Positions 1 through 12,264 of a stretch of 64,000 nucleotides of DNA are shown piece by piece. The position numbers and the translations under genes are program-made. How positions within the stretch are numbered: position 1 is the first letter of the stretch; the number at the start of each line of letters is the position of its first letter. Under the pieces are notes generated by a model, which was given only the letters and a program-made list of their open reading frames with translations, did no database searches and had not been told where the DNA came from. The stretch is taken from assembly GCA_036867785.1 (NCBI GenBank), contig CP145413.1:496001-560000 (forward strand). The letters run 5' to 3'. Source of the stretch: Plasmodiophora brassicae. Lineage: Eukaryota > Endomyxa: Phytomyxea > Phytomyxea > Plasmodiophorida.

Positions 1-120
1 ATAACGACGATCGGTAGCATTCGTCTTCCTGATCAACCCAAAGCCTCCCAGACTCTTACAATAATTACCTTAATAGTTGTGTCTATTACAACAGCTGTGT
101 CATCTTCATTACGGGGATTG

Positions 121-135
121 CCCCCCCCCCCCCCC
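121..135. repeat. poly-C tract
   Basis: A run of about 15 cytosines lies just past the 3' end of the minus-strand CAND1 gene. It is a simple mononucleotide repeat and its exact length may be a sequencing artefact. The first 120 bases hold no gene I can support. Confidence 0.8.
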
Positions 136-156
136 AAACAGGACCTCTATGAGTCG

Positions 157-3100
157 CTATGTTGCCGATATCTCTGCGACGATGCTCCGACGTATTTCTT
201 GAAGCAGTGGAGTCTTGCAAACGCGGGATTCGAATGACGAGAATTCCGCCGACTCGGCAATACCTCTGATCGAGTTAAAGGTGATGAACGCCCGCACAGC
301 CGCTCTCAATACGTCCTTCGAGTCATCGCCACCGTCGCCTTTGCTCAAGCGGATCTGCTCCTTTATGCCCTGGAACCACGTCAGTATACGCTGGATAGTA
401 AGAGCAAAGTTCACACGAGGACCTGCGTGAACATTGGTGTCAAACGAGGTAGCATCTCTAGGACTCTTCGTGGACAATGTGATGCCATGTGGGCCAGAAT
501 GTGATACGCAGTTAACTGAACGTCCCGATCGTCGGTCAGGCTTCGCTCTGTTAAAACTCGATTAGATTGCGAGCAACCAGGCACATGCACCGTGACGCCG
601 ACCTAGGCAGCAGACGAAGTCCTCGGCACGGGTATCAACAAGGTCCGGATGCACTTCTATAACAGACTCTAAACAGAGTACCGCAGCTCGCCGTAAAGGC
701 GCACCGTCATCGACCTTTCGCTTGAAAGGACCGTAGTCGACCTATGCTGGCATTTGGTGACGGCAGACGAAAGAAAGACAAATACAGCCGACCGTGCGAA
801 CGAGAGATGGGTCTTGAGCCATTTGACGATACATGGCTGGCAATACAACGGGAACGACCTGCTCGAGGAGGCCCGGAACAGGAGGACCGCGCAGCAGAGC
901 GTTCACTGTAAGCAGCGCATGACGTCGAGTCTCAAGATCAGCGTCGTCAAGCATCGATAGAAACGCTGGCACGTGTTGTCCGAACTCTGCAGATGAAAAT
1001 CAGCTATCGCAGCGCATCATAACATTGTACGGGATGGCTGTCACCTTTGTCAATGTTGACATAGCGCAAGGCGCCGATGATAACCCATCGCACCCTAGGT
1101 GAAGGGTCTCTGATGCGGGCGACGATGTCTCGAGTAAGAGCCCGGCGGACAGTTTCGCCATCATTGCATAGCGCACCGAGGCAATGAGCAATGATACCCC
1201 TGATTCCTTCATCATCGGTGTTACAGTACTCGAACAGGAGAGGTGCAAGCTCCGCCGGCAGCTGGTCATCTGCCAGGTCGTCTCGAAGAACGATTACCTG
1301 TGAAGAAACGTAAGCATGAACACACAAAGTATTCAGGGCGCCAGAGCACCTCTTTCAGTGCCTTAAGAAGCAGGTAACGATGCGACGGAGCGCGCTTGAG
1401 GCGCGTAATAATCATGGGCAAGACTGCCGCGATATTTCGCGCCGCAATACGGCCGACTGCCTTCGATGCTGCCCATTTGATGTCTTCATGCGAATCGTCG
1501 AATTTGCTGAACATTGTGCCCAGGAGCCCGTTTACACCTGCGGCACATCTTCAGAGACTGAACCGACCATCACCTCGCTCGTACCGAAACCTGAAATGTC
1601 AATGTGCCGGCCGATTTCCCCAATGGCGGCAATGGAGACAAGCTGAGTGCTATGCTGCAATTGCATCATGTCCATTAGAACCGGGACCGTACTCAGCGGG
1701 TTTGGGTCAGGTGGTGCTGTCACAATAGTCGCCAGCACCATGCTCAGGTTTGTCACGACGTCGCGATCGAAGTGACCGGAACTTGCCATCAGCTGACGGA
1801 ACGCATCGAACAGACTGTCTCTCTGCAGGATCGCAATTCCCAAATGGTGTCCGAGCACGACCAGTGACTTGAGAAGCGAAACCAGAGCCGAACGATGTAC
1901 ACCCTAGGCCTAAGGGTTGGACTCAAGACGATCCTGTATAATGGCGAAACCGAAGAACTGACCGATAGAAGACGGCTTTGAGAGAACGATATCAAATGAG
2001 CCAATAGATCATTTGCATCAGCTCCTGACGCAAAGGCTGTGGGTTGCTCAGAAATCAGGCTCGTCAGAAGTTCTATGGCGAGCTGCGCCAGTCGGGTATC
2101 ACACTCGTCGATGCCTAGTCAAGGGCAGTCAGCAAGGTCCAAGAGAAAGGCGCGCTGTCTCCTAACATGCAATAATTTGCAAAAGGGTGCTCCGCAGCGT
2201 ACGTTCGTCGACGCTGCTCGCGCGGGTTCGTAACAGAGCGCTGAGCGCCTCGAAGGCCAAGTACCGCAAGCTCTGCGATTTCTTACGAAGTAGCGATAGA
2301 AGCTCGAGAAGAGACGCGGGCTTTAGGAACGACGACATATCTGTTACGACATCAAATCCAGCAAGCAATCGGACAGCACGATTCGAATACCCAGTGATAC
2401 GTTGGTCGAAGCAATACGCAAAAGGGCCTGTAACACAGCTTGACGGGTCACCTGTTGAATGTCATTGATTACGGGCTGAACACGCACAGCAGCACACTTT
2501 CCTCGTTTGACAGGCGTTCAGAGAGTACGGACAACGCTTGGCCGACGACCTCGTTCCCAGTAAACAGAGTCGACGACGCGAAACTTCCCAGCAGAACTGA
2601 GAGGGCATTGATGGCGGACTGTTTCACGTCCCTATCGACATCCTAGAGAAACGTAAGCATCTGCTCCAACGTATAATCGTCCAGCGCTACCTGTAGGACT
2701 AGGCAACTGTGTATCGCGTTTAACAGTTTCTGAAGGATGTTTTGCAATGACGGGTCTGTGTACAGATTCAGGTTCAATTGCTTCACATTCTGCGAACCGA
2801 TTCGGCATAGTACGGTTAGGATTGACAAGGACGATAACAGCAGCGCAGAGCTGCAAGGCGGCGTCTTTTACTTTCGGCAACGTGGTCGAACACGCACGCG
2901 CAGAAACCGCAGCAATATCGGCAACAAGCTCTACATGACCGACTAAGAGCGAGGCGGTTCAGCAGAACACGATCCGTCACTAACCGTCTATATCGTGGAT
3001 GGATCGCGACGATTCGCGCAAGCATATGGTGCGAATGCAGTTCAGAAGAGGAACGAGTAGAGTGTGCGCATGACCACCTTGAACGGTCTGCGTAACGAAA

Positions 3101-5133
3101 CGGATAAGGGATCGAAGCCACCTTACATAACGTCAGGTAGGAGACATAGAACGAATGGAAGCGATACACACTCAGTAGCAGCATCATTAACTTGCAGAGA
3201 GGGCAGTGAAGAGATTTCCGTAATGACTGCAACAGCAACGACATTGACTTCCACATCTTCTTCAGGGGTCAGCAGTTTTGTTAGCGTTGGTGACACACGC
3301 TCAACAAATTGGGATGTCAACGTTGATTTCTGCCACGTAACAAGCTCTAACAAAGCTAGAAGCGCCTAATTTCCATGGTCATCGAGCCGCAGCATGCAAG
3401 CATATCCTTTGTACCTGACGTTTCACATTGCAGTCACGATCTTCAACCCGAGACACAACTGTATCCACTACTGGTTGCAGAATTTCGATGCCGACTTCTT
3501 TGGCAATATAGGTAGTCAAAAGCATGCAGAAAGCAAGTTTGGGGCCAATCTTACTGTCATAAGCCGACCGGATGAAGGAAGTCAATGTCACGAGTGCCGC
3601 TTTACGAACTTTCCAAGCTTCATCGTCGTCATCAGGGAACTCAGCAGCATCGGCATCATCCCAGCCCTGATAAAGGATTCAAATCGAATTGATGCAGTAG
3701 CTATAGTAGTTCAGCGTTTCCTACCTCATCGTCATCAACGTCGTCAAAGGTGGCATCCGTCTCCATTCGGTCATGATTATCACCATGCGGTTCTCCCTGT
3801 TACGAATATAAGAAGTCTACCATGAAGTTACCTACGAATTGGAAATGACGTGTCCTGAGGGTCTAATAAAGTTTGGGTCGAATTGCGACAGAGTGCAACA
3901 TATAGGAATAACAGCGGGTAGAAAAGGAATAACGTCATGAGGACAGCGGTTCAAAATTGCGTCAAACGCCTACACGGGATCAGCACAGCAATGTCTATGG
4001 TTGCTCGTTGTTACTGACTTGCAGGCAGTTTTCTTTCAATTCGGTGAACACCTGCGGGTGCTCTTCACTGGCATCTTGATTCGACGCGCCGAGAAACCTT
4101 ATCAGCTGGGGTACGATCCGTACCAGCCATGGTCCAACAAGTTCACCGGACGCTCGACAGATAACTACGTTGCAATCAGAACAGTTCATGATGGAGACAG
4201 TGCTACATACCGCCAATAGTCTGGATGTAGGTATACAACGGTGCTAATGCAATTGACCCTGACCCTTCAATCCGATTGATGATGCACTGCATCAAGTGCT
4301 CGAAAAGTTGGAGGTTGATGATTGGGACGAGGACCCCGCAGGTCGCAATGGCATGCTTTCTGACAATTCGCCCGGGATTGTCAAGCAGAGTAACAACCTG
4401 ATCGAGGATGGCGCCATGATAGTTGACCAGCACTGAACCATAGCGCTTCAACAATTCTTTCAGCAGGTCAACGCAGATAATCTGGACATCGATAGGGAAG
4501 GGCGGCTCAGGAACCGAAAATGCCAGAGAAGGTAGGCCGGAAACCACCGGCCCACCAGGTCGAGGCCGTAAACCGGCAAAGAACACAGGAAGCATTGCCG
4601 CCGACAAGCGCGGGCCAGTTTCGTCTGGAGACGAGCAGATAATGGTTCGTATGCCCAGGGCATAAATGTCCCGGATGTCGTCTTTCCCGACAAGCGTCAA
4701 TTCACCTGCGGGACCAGTCGGATCAGGTTGTCGGTGTCCATCTGAAGGCGATGCATAGAACCTAGTTTGGTGACGATAGAAAGTGTCTGCTCGATATCAA
4801 ACTTTTTGACAATCGATGACAAGCTAAATCGCTGCGTAAGAGCTCAGCTACGATAATCGGCAATAACATACCATTTAACAGCAACTGCCTGGACATCGTT
4901 TGACTGCGGAAAGAGTAAGTCAGGTAATCATGATAGTGACAGACGCAATTGGGACCTGATCGCTCAGCTGCGACACGATCGCATCACGAACGGGCCCCTG
5001 CAGCCCCTTTTCAATGGCGTCAATTGCGTCCAGCTCGGTCGTCAGGTCGCTGGTCGCCATGAACCTCTCATCTTTATCGTGATGCCTGGTCTGGGGCTCG
5101 CGAGTCAGATCCTCACACCCGCACATCCAACAT
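157..5133 (-). CDS. CAND1: CAND1/TIP120, cullin-associated NEDD8-dissociated protein (multi-exon)
   Basis: CAND1 is a HEAT-repeat solenoid that wraps unneddylated cullin-RBX1 and exchanges F-box and other substrate receptors of SCF ubiquitin ligases. Fragments along the whole minus strand match CAND1 in order: DKDERFMATSDLTTEL near the N-terminus, VGKDDIRDIYALGIRT, then IKWAASKAVGRIAARN with RYLLLKALKEVL, then DADLETRRHALLTVNALL, ending with a C-terminal helix pair around FITFNSIRGIAES. Introns are short; for example, two about 40-50 nt long flank the exon encoding SNDVQAVAVKW near 4.9 kb. The extreme start is uncertain. An ATG at 5133 joined through a 28-nt GT-AG intron (5091-5118) gives MLDVR before the conserved part; an uninterrupted ORF reaching 5195 is the alternative. 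The identity is secure, but not every exon was resolved. Confidence 0.88.
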
Positions 5134-5359
5134 CTCCCAGTCCAACCCTCTCCAGAAGCCCGCGAATCCTCTGTGTCGATGTCGCCATCAATCACCCAAC
5201 AAAGCTGCAGTATAATTTATGGCACGTCACGCAACGGCGACTGCAAAACTCGTCTTTGATCGCGAGTCGCGACTCGCTCGATGAATTGATGCCGCAGAAA
5301 CCGCTGTCGAGAAAACTCTTGACAGGAGCGCGTTATTTTGCATCGGATTTGCGTCGAAC
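5134..5359. promoter_or_regulatory. divergent intergenic region CAND1 / TMEM128-like
   Basis: The two genes are transcribed away from each other from this 226-bp gap. A TATA-like stretch (cagtataatttat, near 5208-5220) lies about 140 bp before the TMEM128-like start. Promoter function is inferred from layout only. Confidence 0.35.
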
Positions 5360-5854
5360 ATGTTTCGTCGAGGTACGCGAGGCAGGGGCAAGACTGCTGA
5401 GGGCGAAGAAGGTCCCGAGCGGGTGATGGACGCGGTGAGGGTGGGAGAGAAGACGGGAGAGAAAACGCGATGGGACGTGTGCGTCTACGTGCATTCTGTC
5501 GGTTGGATTGCGGCGGCGGCGTTCATCACCTACTTTGGGAAGTTGCCCGAAGTGGTCCAGTACGATGTCCGAGTGCTTCGCCTTGTTCTATATGTCGGGG
5601 TCGCAATGACGCTGGTGGGTATGGGTGTCATACTGTATCTGGCGTTCTACCTGCCCATTGTCCAACGAATACCGGTTGATGACGCTGCTGACTACTGCCC
5701 GCGTGTTGTTTACCTGGGAGCGGGGTGTGGCGTCGGCTCTTATATTGCGTACATCATCGCATTGTGGCCTGTCTGGGGTTTGGGTACACCCATCATTGTT
5801 TCCGTCCTTGCGGTCGCCGCTGTTTTCTCACTGAACCTAATTCCATCATTCTAA
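5360..5854 (+). CDS. TMEM128: TMEM128-like four-pass membrane protein
   Basis: This is an intact single-exon ORF of 164 residues. A basic, charged N-terminus of about 45 residues is followed by four hydrophobic segments, roughly at residues 48-64, 75-100, 115-132 and 138-160. The order and local motifs follow the TMEM128 family: HSVGWIAAAAFITYFGK at the first segment, then a short loop with VDDAADYCP, and IALWPVWGLGTPI in the last hairpin. TMEM128 proteins are small ER or endomembrane proteins of unknown function. The start ATG is the first in frame and leaves a hydrophilic N-terminus as in the family. Confidence 0.75.
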   Translation: MFRRGTRGRGKTAEGEEGPERVMDAVRVGEKTGEKTRWDVCVYVHSVGWIAAAAFITYFGKLPEVVQYDVRVLRLVLYVGVAMTLVGMGVILYLAFYLPIVQRIPVDDAADYCPRVVYLGAGCGVGSYIAYIIALWPVWGLGTPIIVSVLAVAAVFSLNLIPSF

Positions 5855-6138
5855 GATAAAGAACGATGCCCCTGGCACTCCGGCTTGAAGGCCCTCTTCT
5901 CAATAGTCGGCAACAGTAGCGAAGGTTTGCGGTTTTAGCGTAGACCACCTCGACAAACCTAATTGCTTGTTGTCGGTTTGGAAGTAGCACATGTAAGGTC
6001 GAGAGTGCAGGTTTGTTGCTGGAGACTTCGGCATACAGGCACGTTTCGTTCCGTGAATCGCGGCACCACGGCAGCCGGGAAGTATGTGCGCGGCGGACTC
6101 CGCACGGACTCCGAAGGGAAGTCGTTAGCACTTTCACG

Positions 6139-7189
6139 ATGGACTACAGCTCAGCACTGGCCGCTGCAATCGAATGTGCAGAAGACGTCCCGGAAGCGAT
6201 TGAAGCACCTGAATCGATAGTGGCCGACGATGGTGACGACCAGGCTGAAGATGACGGCATTCGGAACTTGCCTGCTCTGAATCATGTCACCAATCAGGTA
6301 TTGATCCGAGCTGTTTCTTGAAGCGAGCCAACGCTCATAATGCCGTGCAGATTCGCCTTCCCGATGAGTATCCATGGGCGGAAACGCTTGTCATTACGCA
6401 CAACAAGGCCATTGACGTCGACGCAGAAGATGATTTGAAACGTGAAGTGCAATTGTATGTTGCAAAGGTGCTGTGTGTCGACTCGTTAACTTACGAGTTT
6501 CTTTAGCTACGAGTTCACGGTTAATGCAGTGAAACAGGCGGTAACGCGCTTAAACCAGGTTAGCTGGGTTATATTGTATCTTGTAACTTCGCCGTTAACG
6601 ACGTTATCAAAGATTGGGGTTCCATACCAGCGTCCTGCCGACTTCTTTGCGGAAATGGTCAAATCGGATGACCATATGGCAAGGATCAAACGGAAGCTTC
6701 TTCATGAGTCTGCTGCTATTGCCCAGGTCGCCGAGAACAAGCGTGTTGCTTCGCAGAAGAAGTTCGCTAAGCAAGTGAACGCTGAGAAACAACAAGAGAA
6801 AGCGCTGGCGAAGAAGACTAGCGTCGAGGCCATCAATGCATGGAAGAAGGGTCTGACATGATGCCGCATGTTCTTACACAGCTGGTTTTGACCATGTATT
6901 GCTCCGTACAGAAGCGAAATCCAACAAGCTGACTGAAGAAAGCTTTGATGCCGCGATGGCACTTGCGGAGAAGCAGGTGAAGAAGTGGAAAAAGTCGAAG
7001 GCGAAACATGCAGAGCCGAAAGTGTCCCACAAGCGTCAGCGAAAGAATGAGAAATTCGGCATCGGCTCAAGAAACCGAACCGGCAAGCGCAACGACCTCA
7101 CACAAGACGACAAGCCCAAGAAACACACGGGAAAGAAGCAGCGCCCGGGTAAGCGACGACGGCTGATGAGTACCGGGAAGTCAAAATGA
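6139..7189 (+). CDS. EBNA1BP2: EBP2 / EBNA1BP2, nucleolar rRNA-processing protein (multi-exon)
   Basis: EBP2 is a conserved nucleolar factor needed for 27S pre-rRNA processing and 60S subunit assembly. The diagnostic core is present: GVPYQRPADFFAEMVKSD followed by a long basic helix. The C-terminus is extremely Lys/Arg-rich (QRPGKRRRLMSTGKSK at the end), as in the family. Exon 1 starts MDYSSALAAAIE and is acidic. Introns I can place are gtgtgtcgac...tttctttag (34 nt, giving VLYEFTVNAVKQ) and gttagctggg...tatcaaag just before the GVPYQRP exon, plus one around 6855-6908. The first intron, starting at gtattgatcc near 6298, is either 26 or 53 nt; both keep frame. Confidence 0.85.
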
Positions 7190-7256
7190 GCTTTCCCGGA
7201 AAGCCAATACAAATTCCCTATTCTCTGTATTCCTGATCGTATGACATCGGCAACGT

Positions 7257-9185
7257 TTAACCACGTACCCTGTTCTTCTTCCACTTGTCGATGAAATCCT
7301 GGACCCGATCAAGCTTGTGCTCGGACGGTGACGGCCCCCCGCGACTCAGTTGCGCTGCTCGTTGCTTGAGAGCTTCAAGGTTTGATTTAAGGACAGCAGA
7401 CGTTGATCGAAGATCGCGCTTGCCGTTTGCGGCCTTGAGCAAGCTGTTGCTGGAAGAACTAGGAGCTGCCTGAGGAGATCTTGAGAATTCCTCGAGGTCA
7501 CGAAGTTGTTGCTCGCGCTTCATGCTGCGGGTTTCGCGAGTACTGGATGAAACAGAAACAGGACTCGATAGATGGGATCTAGACAGCTCCTCCAGCTCAC
7601 GAAGCTGTTGCTGCCGCTTGATGCTCCGCGTTTCGCGTGTACTGCTGGAAGGTGAAGCCTTTGATTCTCTACTGGGATTTCGTCGAGGCCTTTCACAAAT
7701 GCTTTCGTCATCATTCGCAGGGAAATCGTCACTCGTGGTGCTCGATGGTCGAAGACGAACCGAGTCTCTCGTTGCAGACCGATTGGAACCATCCTGGACA
7801 TTTTCGTTGGCGTCCTTGTCTGCAAACACGACGATGTGAGCCTAAGTCAGCCGCAGCAGTAGTTGAGAATGCATACAATTGGCGGGAGGCGGTTTCTTGT
7901 CGCGAGTCCGCTGCTCCCGTTGAGTGTTGCGGGTTCCCCCAGTGATGGCTCCCTCAGATTCTCTAACAGACGTCCGTCGCCGTCTCTCAGCGGTGTTTGC
8001 ATCTTCCTCGTCCTGTATCCCGGTGTCACAGCTGACGCTAAGCGAGGATTCAGCTCGCTTCGAACGTCTCGTCGCTCGTTGTTGCACTGGTTGATCCTGA
8101 ACGCTTCCGTCTACGTTCTTTTCTGAAATAACGCATGAAATTAGGGCTGCCTCTGAACAGACCGAGTAACAAGTTATACCGATGACGGTAGGTCGTTTCG
8201 CGCGGGAACGTAGTTGTCGATCCACCTTTGGTTCCTGGCGAGGATGATGGGTTCGAATGATTACGACGTCATCGCTGTCACTGCCGCCGCTGGATGAGTA
8301 TACAGGCGTTGCTTCAGCATGCACTTTGGGTGTCGACTTGGAGCGCCCCGAGTTTCGTTTCCGTGCTGGCTTCTTATCAGGTTCGGTTATAGTCTCAGAG
8401 GCCTCGGAATCGGATCCCTGGTCCTGATGGGTGGACGAGCGGGATGATGGCTTGATGGAAAGAGACTCCATCTGTCTAATAGGAACCTCGTCATCCGAGC
8501 GAGTACGACTCGACGCTACATCACACTCGGCAGAGTCGTTCCGTGGCAAACTTCGACGCTGGTTGGCAACTGGAGAGAACTGAAGCGGTAGTGGAGCCAC
8601 CGACTCGTCCCGGGCTTCCCGGCCGTCTGGTCGTTCGGTGGCAGGTTGCTGGACAACAAGAGGCGTTCGAGCGACCAGCGCTGCGAATATAATCAGAAAC
8701 GACAAATTGTCGAAAACGTCGACGAGGTTACCTTTCGTCCGAAAAGCTTCGTGCGGGGCAGACTCCTCCGGCGAGTCGAACAGCATAGCAGTAGGAGCAC
8801 GGCGCGCAACTGGAACCTCCTCGTCAGGCTCTTCATCTTCATCATCGCCGGCGTCCTTATCATCAAGTGCCCGTTGAAGGTGACTCGCTGTTGGACGAAG
8901 CGGCGTCCGATACAATTCACGCTTTGTGACGAAAGGGTTGCGTGCGTCCGCATTTGTGTTCCCAGTGGATGGCTTCGTGTTGTCGGCGCGTTTCTTGATA
9001 TCCTGAACGGGTTTAGAAGGCTTTCCCGCTTTCCCAGTATCGGCGTGCGATGCACGGTGGTCCAGTTTCTCCAGCAAAGCTACGAACGTCCTGATCAATG
9101 GCTCTTTGTCCAGTTTCAAAATCGCACTCAGTGATGGCGTGCTGTCACCCAAGCCCAGCGCGTCCATTGCTCTACGACAGCTCAT
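7257..9185 (-). CDS. serine-rich, largely disordered protein with internal tandem repeat, unknown function
   Basis: Two long ORFs join through a clean intron (gtatgcattc...gtttgcag near 7834-7890). At least two further in-frame introns lie near 8120-8180 and 8650-8700. The N-terminus, MSCRRAMDALGLGDSTPS, begins a short predicted helical part; the rest is low-complexity, rich in Ser, Arg, Glu and Asp with several basic clusters such as KKPARKRNSGRSKSTP. Near the C-terminus a unit of about 26 residues, STRETRSIKRQQQLRELEE, is repeated as STRETRSMKREQQLRDLEE. The final 40 residues look helical. The Ser/Arg/Lys-rich profile suggests a nuclear protein, but no family is recognised. Confidence 0.7.
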
Positions 9186-9224
9186 CGTCAAACACGATCA
9201 ACGATCCAATTGATATGGGGGTTT

Positions 9225-9480
9225 TTACCCGCTGAGCCGTTTGTAAACCTGGGCGTTGACAGTGTTGAACTTGAACGACTTCCCGCCATCTGCAATGCGT
9301 TAGCCCCGTCGTCAGCAACCGTCGGCGGCGATCCACAAACCGATTCTCACGATCAGGACATGGAACGCAGTGACAACCTGCAACGGCGTCGCCGACTTTA
9401 TCGACCGGAACACGATATCGTGTCGAGCCAGCCTGGACAGGACGGCATCCTCAGTGTTGTCGAGGCGCGCCATCGGCAGT
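9225..9480 (-). CDS. possible small two-exon protein, unknown
   Basis: A start ATG at 9480 opens MARLDNTEDAVLSRLARHD. The reading continues until a donor near gtttgtggatcg and resumes after an acceptor (cattgcag) with GGKSFKFNTVNAQVYKRLSG and a stop at 9225, about 66 residues in all. Third codon positions are strongly G/C on this strand (about 80%), higher than in the overlapping plus-strand ORF (about 60%), which is why I favour this strand. It ends only 40 bp before the start of the serine-rich gene on the same strand. No homologue recognised. Confidence 0.35.
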
Positions 9481-9881
9481 CACGGCACGCCCCCCGCCGC
9501 GCACACACAAGTGAAAACCGCGCCAACGGGCTGCGCGCCCCGCTGCGCTATGTGCAACCCGCCGGCCGCGGCACCAATGTTCCACAGAGGCGACCCGCCA
9601 CTCACTGTGAAACGGCACAGCTGACCCTTCAGGCATGTAGCCGTGTGGAATGCGGCGAATACGTTTTCGAATACGGTACACGCAACTGACGAACCTCATT
9701 CCGAGATGCCCCGCTATACGTGGAATCGCGGCCCAAAACGTTCATCTGTTGCCAATGGGCGGTATACTGTATTGTATTCTGTTCCAGCGTTTACGATACG
9801 ACGGTCATTGGTCGGCGCCGTTGACGTTCAGGTTGGCGCGGCACCCACAAAGACGCTTTGCGGCACGGACGCCGGGACCCG
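9481..9881. other. intergenic, no supported gene
   Basis: Several short ORFs overlap here but none has a coherent splice structure. A TATA-like cluster (ggtatactgtattgtattct, about 9761-9780) lies roughly 100 bp upstream of the coiled-coil gene on the plus strand and may be part of its promoter. Confidence 0.3.
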
Positions 9882-12158
9882 ATGGCGTCGTGGGCGGCGC
9901 GGATGAATCCGTTCGCTGGATCATCGTCGGCGTCGGTGCCGCCCTGCGAAGGTGCGGTGCCGCCTGCGAGCTCGACGACAGTCTACCGTGGGCGACTCGT
10001 AATATCGTACTGTGGGAATCGATCCACGTTCTGCGTCTGAATTTCATTCAGGGCAAAGTCCTCCGATTGTCGATGAGGGACCTGTCGTGCTTTACAGGGA
10101 CGCAAACTCCAGCGACATTGTCCCTGTTTAATACGAAGCCCACGGATTCTATCACAACTGAGCAGAAGCTTCAATCAGTCAAAGCACTGCTTGTCCAATC
10201 GTCCACCGCTCTGCAACAGAACCAGGCCACCATCAAGTAGCACCTGGCGCCTGTTTCCTTGCGCGATCGGGGAACTCATCGTGCCCGTGTCTAGAGCGCT
10301 CGTTGAATCGCGCGACACGTTGCGCGCGGAACGGGACAGCCGGCCGACAATGGAAGAGCTCCTGGATGTTCAGAGACGGCTGGAGACACAGTGTGAGATG
10401 TCTCTGAAAGATCGCGTTCAGATCAAGCAGATGCAGGCGCTGGCAGGTGAGATCCGGGTCGCTTTCGGCGACAGGTGGGTCTGATCATGGTACCGTTGCA
10501 GAACAGCAAGAACAAGCGTTGCGTCAGAGTGAGGCAGCGTGCCACGAGCAGATGTTAACGTTCAGATCTCTTGAGTCGACCGTCAAGGTGGGCGGCTGTC
10601 CCTTGTACTGGATGAATGTCTCACCAAACGCCGCGCCTGTCTAGTCAATGGAACGTCAACTTGCGATGTCTAAGGAAGAGTCGTCCCGTTTACGCGATGA
10701 AGTTGCTTCTAGAACGGAGGACATGTCGATGTTGCAGAAAAGAGTAGGACTCTAAGCCTCACAATGAGCGTTCTGCGTCTGACGACCCGCTTGGGCAGCT
10801 TCAAGCGTCTTTGCAGTCTGAAAATGACCTGAGGACCGCTCTGAATTCAGCGCTTGCGAATGCCGCTGTGGAAACATTGCAACCGCCGTCCTCAGGGACC
10901 GAGCGAGACACTCTGCTTCGGATCGCCAAGGCATTGCTGATATCAACGGAGTCGTTGTCTGTAGAGTTGCTGGGCACCTCTATTGAACAGCGAGTCACTT
11001 CGTTGCAGGTAGAGACGCGTGAAGGATCACCCGCACGGTATCTTTGACATTGTGTGCCCTTCAGGAAGAGTTGCGTCTTCGTACGAGCCCCACTGATGAG
11101 CTGGAGACCCTTCGGAAACAATGCGATTCATTGCTCGAGCAGGTTGTACAGGAACGCCGTCGTGGCCCACGCTACGTGCTTATTCGTTGTGCATAGGCGA
11201 GGAGAATGTCGGCGGACTTCGACCAATGCAAACGGGAACGCGACGCGGCAGTTAACGGCGCTCGTTCGTCACGACTCGAAACGGATTCTCTTCGGAACGC
11301 TTGCGAATCCTTGCGTGCCGAAATCAAACAGAAAACCGCAATGCTGGAAGCGGCCCAGCAGCGCTCTTCTTCCAGATCGTCCCCTGAAGGAGCCATATCC
11401 GTACCTAGTTAGCAGATTGCATAGCGCAGCGAAGCACTGAATGGAGACGCAGGATCAGAAGTCGTCGGAGTTGTTGTCACAGCACAAGGTCGAGCTTCAG
11501 GCGGCTGCAGAACGGTATATGTCTTTGGAACGATCTGTAAGGCGAGTTCAACCATAGCCCTGTCTCAGCTCGTTACGTACTGAGTAGAATTACAGATGGC
11601 CGACCTTTGTACGAAATATAACAACGCGTGCTCGGACGCCAAGTCGTTGCGTTTGAGGTGCCAGTTGCTGGAACAGGATAAGGTACGCTTGCGCTCGTAG
11701 TTGTAGAATGTTGAAAACCCTGAGCTCGATTACGTCGATCAGACGAAATCTTCAGCTGGTGAGTGCACTAAATGTGATATTCGGAAACGAACCCTGGACG
11801 AAATTCGAAGCCACATGGCGTCTGCACTGGACGAGTCTAAATCGCTGCAGGTCCGTCTGGCACATTAACACCGACTCTATCTGCTCACACTGGTACTCAG
11901 GCACAACTGGCCACGCTTCGCGCAACGATTGCCCAGCAAAGAAAGGCGCTTGATGAACGCGATCGGCAGATTGTGCAACTGCAGGAAGACGCCCAGCGAT
12001 TCTCCCGGTCGTCACCGTTACCGCCTCAGGTCAAGCCTGCGCTGCCCTCGAGCGGTCACTACAGTGCGAACGAGAACTCCAACACGCAGGCCAACCTGCC
12101 GAAACCGATCAAGACCAGGAGGCCCTCCTCCGCCCCGTTCCAGATGCATGGCGTATAA
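9882..12158 (+). CDS. multi-exon coiled-coil protein, unknown family
   Basis: About ten small exons join in frame through 45-65-nt GT-AG introns. Examples are the introns between RDANSSDI and KLQSVKALL, ATIK and ALVESRDTLRA, TFRSLESTVK and MERQLAMSKEES, and SMLQKR and LQASLQSENDL. The start is MASWAARMNPFAGSSS (9882) or the internal MNPF (9903). After a short disordered N-terminus holding an NPF tripeptide, nearly the whole product (roughly 550 residues) shows heptad-like Leu spacing and charged residues. The end is disordered and basic (PIKTRRPSSAPFQMHGV). It resembles cytoskeletal, centrosomal or Golgi coiled-coil proteins in composition only. Confidence 0.72.
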
Positions 12159-12264
12159 ATGACCCGTCGTGACTGCCAGGCTCGTGGCGCTTCTGGAACC
12201 CAGACGTCGGTGTTTGTAGGACGGGCCATCGCATAGGCCTAAGGCAGTGTATTTCACTCGTTGC

